In this document: piece after piece, positions 5,323-6,257 of the stretch
How the letters are laid out: every line of letters starts with the position of its first letter
How positions within the stretch are numbered: position 1 is the first letter of the stretch
Source: Geminicoccaceae bacterium
GTDB taxonomy: Bacteria > Pseudomonadota > Alphaproteobacteria > Geminicoccales > Geminicoccaceae
Assembly: GCA_030824835.1 (NCBI GenBank)
Contig: JAPJRA010000238.1
Coordinates: 1 to 6,257, forward strand
Direction: 5' to 3'
Length of the DNA stretch: 6,257 nt
Position numbers and translations under genes: made by a program
Notes under the pieces: generated by a model
The model's input: the letters and a program-made list of their open reading frames with translations, nothing else
Told to the model about the DNA's origin: nothing
Databases searched by the model: none

Positions 5323-6257
5323 ATGGCCACGATTGTCGACGAGCATGCGCTCGATGAGCGGCTGGCGCGGCTGGAGGCGGCGCGGCCGTGGAGCCCGCGC
5401 GTGGTCTCCCGCCTGGAGGCGCTGATCCGCGAGGGCGACGACGCGGCGCTGTTCCGTGTCAACCCGTTCGCTCTTGCCGGGCAGCGCGATCTCGACCCCG
5501 GCGAGGCCACTGACCTTTTGCTCCACGCCTCGGCGCAACGACTGTTCGACATGGACTGGCTGCTGATCTGCCCGCGCTGTGCCTGCGCGGTCGAGAGCTT
5601 CGCGCGGCTGCACGCGGTCAGGCGCCAGTTCCGCTGCCCGCAGTGCCACAATGACTACGAGGCCGCGATGGACGATTTCATCGCGATCTATTTCAACGTC
5701 TCACCGCAGGTGCGCACCATCCGCTACCATCAGCCGGAGACGCTCGACCCGTTCGACTACATGTTCCACTTCCGTTGCGTGCGCGAGGGGTATCGGCCGG
5801 ACGGCGCGCCCTATATCGAGTCCTGTCGGCAGGCGACGCGCGCCATCGGCTCGTTGGAGCCGGGTGCCACGGCGAGCTTCGCGTTCGAGGCGGCCCCGGG
5901 CCTGATCGCCGGGATCAGCGCCGATACGGAGGCGGGCTTCCTGCTGCGGGTCGACGGTCCGCCGACTGCGGCGGCGCAGCCTGTGCGGGTGAGCTATGCC
6001 GGCGCCGGCTGCACGCCCGACGAGGTCACCCTGGCGCCGGGGCCGGTCCAGCTCGAGATCACCAACGAGACCGAGAGCAGGGTCGTTCTGGCGGCCCTGC
6101 AGTTCGGGCACGACGAGGACGCGGGGCTGCTCACCTTCGATCCCTATCTCACCGGCAAGCATCTGCTCACCAGCCAGACCTTCAGGAGCCTGTTCCGGTC
6201 CGAGGTGGTGGGCGGCGCGCAGGGGTTGGCGATCCGCGACATCGCGATCCTGTTCAC
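5323..6257 (+). CDS. Class III adenylate/guanylate cyclase-like protein, N-terminal part (DUF5939-type region)
   Basis: An uninterrupted frame runs from ATG 5323 off the right edge, giving 311 residues. ALFRVNPFALA (42-52), LFDMDWLLICP (74-84) and a Cys cluster C83-P-R-C86 with C105-P-Q-C108 form a zinc-ribbon-like module. A beta-rich region follows, then LTGKHLLTSQTFRSLFRSE (276-294) and IRDIAILF (304-311). This order is that of proteins whose conserved N-terminal region (called DUF5939 in my recollection) precedes a class III nucleotide cyclase domain; the last residues are the first strand of that domain, normally continuing into TDLKGST. The metal-binding and catalytic residues lie beyond the window, so activity and nucleotide specificity cannot be judged. 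Such proteins make cAMP or cGMP from ATP or GTP, with the N-terminal part presumed to sense a signal. GAGG (5317-5320) is only two bases from the ATG, with GGGGG further upstream. It is probably a separate unit from the glycan genes. Confidence 0.82.
   Translation, partial: MATIVDEHALDERLARLEAARPWSPRVVSRLEALIREGDDAALFRVNPFALAGQRDLDPGEATDLLLHASAQRLFDMDWLLICPRCACAVESFARLHAVRRQFRCPQCHNDYEAAMDDFIAIYFNVSPQVRTIRYHQPETLDPFDYMFHFRCVREGYRPDGAPYIESCRQATRAIGSLEPGATASFAFEAAPGLIAGISADTEAGFLLRVDGPPTAAAQPVRVSYAGAGCTPDEVTLAPGPVQLEITNETESRVVLAALQFGHDEDAGLLTFDPYLTGKHLLTSQTFRSLFRSEVVGGAQGLAIRDIAILF

Noticed and set aside
1..6257. Mobile elements, CRISPR arrays, tRNA or rRNA genes
   Set aside because: I looked for transposase motifs, regular direct repeats with spacers, and tRNA-like cloverleaf segments, and saw none.

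Overview
The window is GC-rich and densely coding, with short intergenic gaps, Shine-Dalgarno-led starts and a strong G/C third-position bias. This suggests a high-GC proteobacterium. An alphaproteobacterium of the Rhodospirillales/Rhizobiales type is my best guess from codon style and gene families, but no rRNA or other taxonomic marker is present.

Layout, left to right. (1) The C-terminal end of an asparagine synthase (1-195, +), cut by the window edge. (2) A 133-base gap with a small hairpin. (3) A tight pair of glycosyltransferase genes: a GT8-like enzyme (329-1006, +) and, 9 bases later, a GT29/sialyltransferase-like enzyme (1016-1834, +). (4) A 90-base, less GC-rich gap with a possible promoter, then a class I SAM-dependent methyltransferase (1925-2710, +) and a 2-oxoglutarate/Fe(II) oxygenase-like protein (2743-3498, +). 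(5) A convergent gene on the minus strand (3495-4199) for a small protein that shares the spacing of key sialyltransferase-like motifs with gene 3; its stop codon overlaps that of the oxygenase. (6) A divergent intergenic region with a perfect 7+7 inverted repeat, then a second, diverged GT8-like enzyme (4316-5239, +). (7) The start of a class III adenylate/guanylate cyclase-like gene with an N-terminal zinc-ribbon-containing region (5323 to beyond the window, +).

Taken together, genes 1-7 look like part of a surface-glycan (capsule, exopolysaccharide or O-antigen) locus. Two pairs of related glycosyltransferases (GT8-like and sialyltransferase-like) would build an oligosaccharide. The methyltransferase and the oxygenase would decorate it or its carrier, and the asparagine synthase-like protein may amidate a precursor. 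The cyclase at the right edge is probably a separate signalling gene. The donor and acceptor sugars cannot be read from the sequence. The most interesting points are the second, very short sialyltransferase-like protein and the oxygenase/methyltransferase pair embedded among glycosyltransferases.
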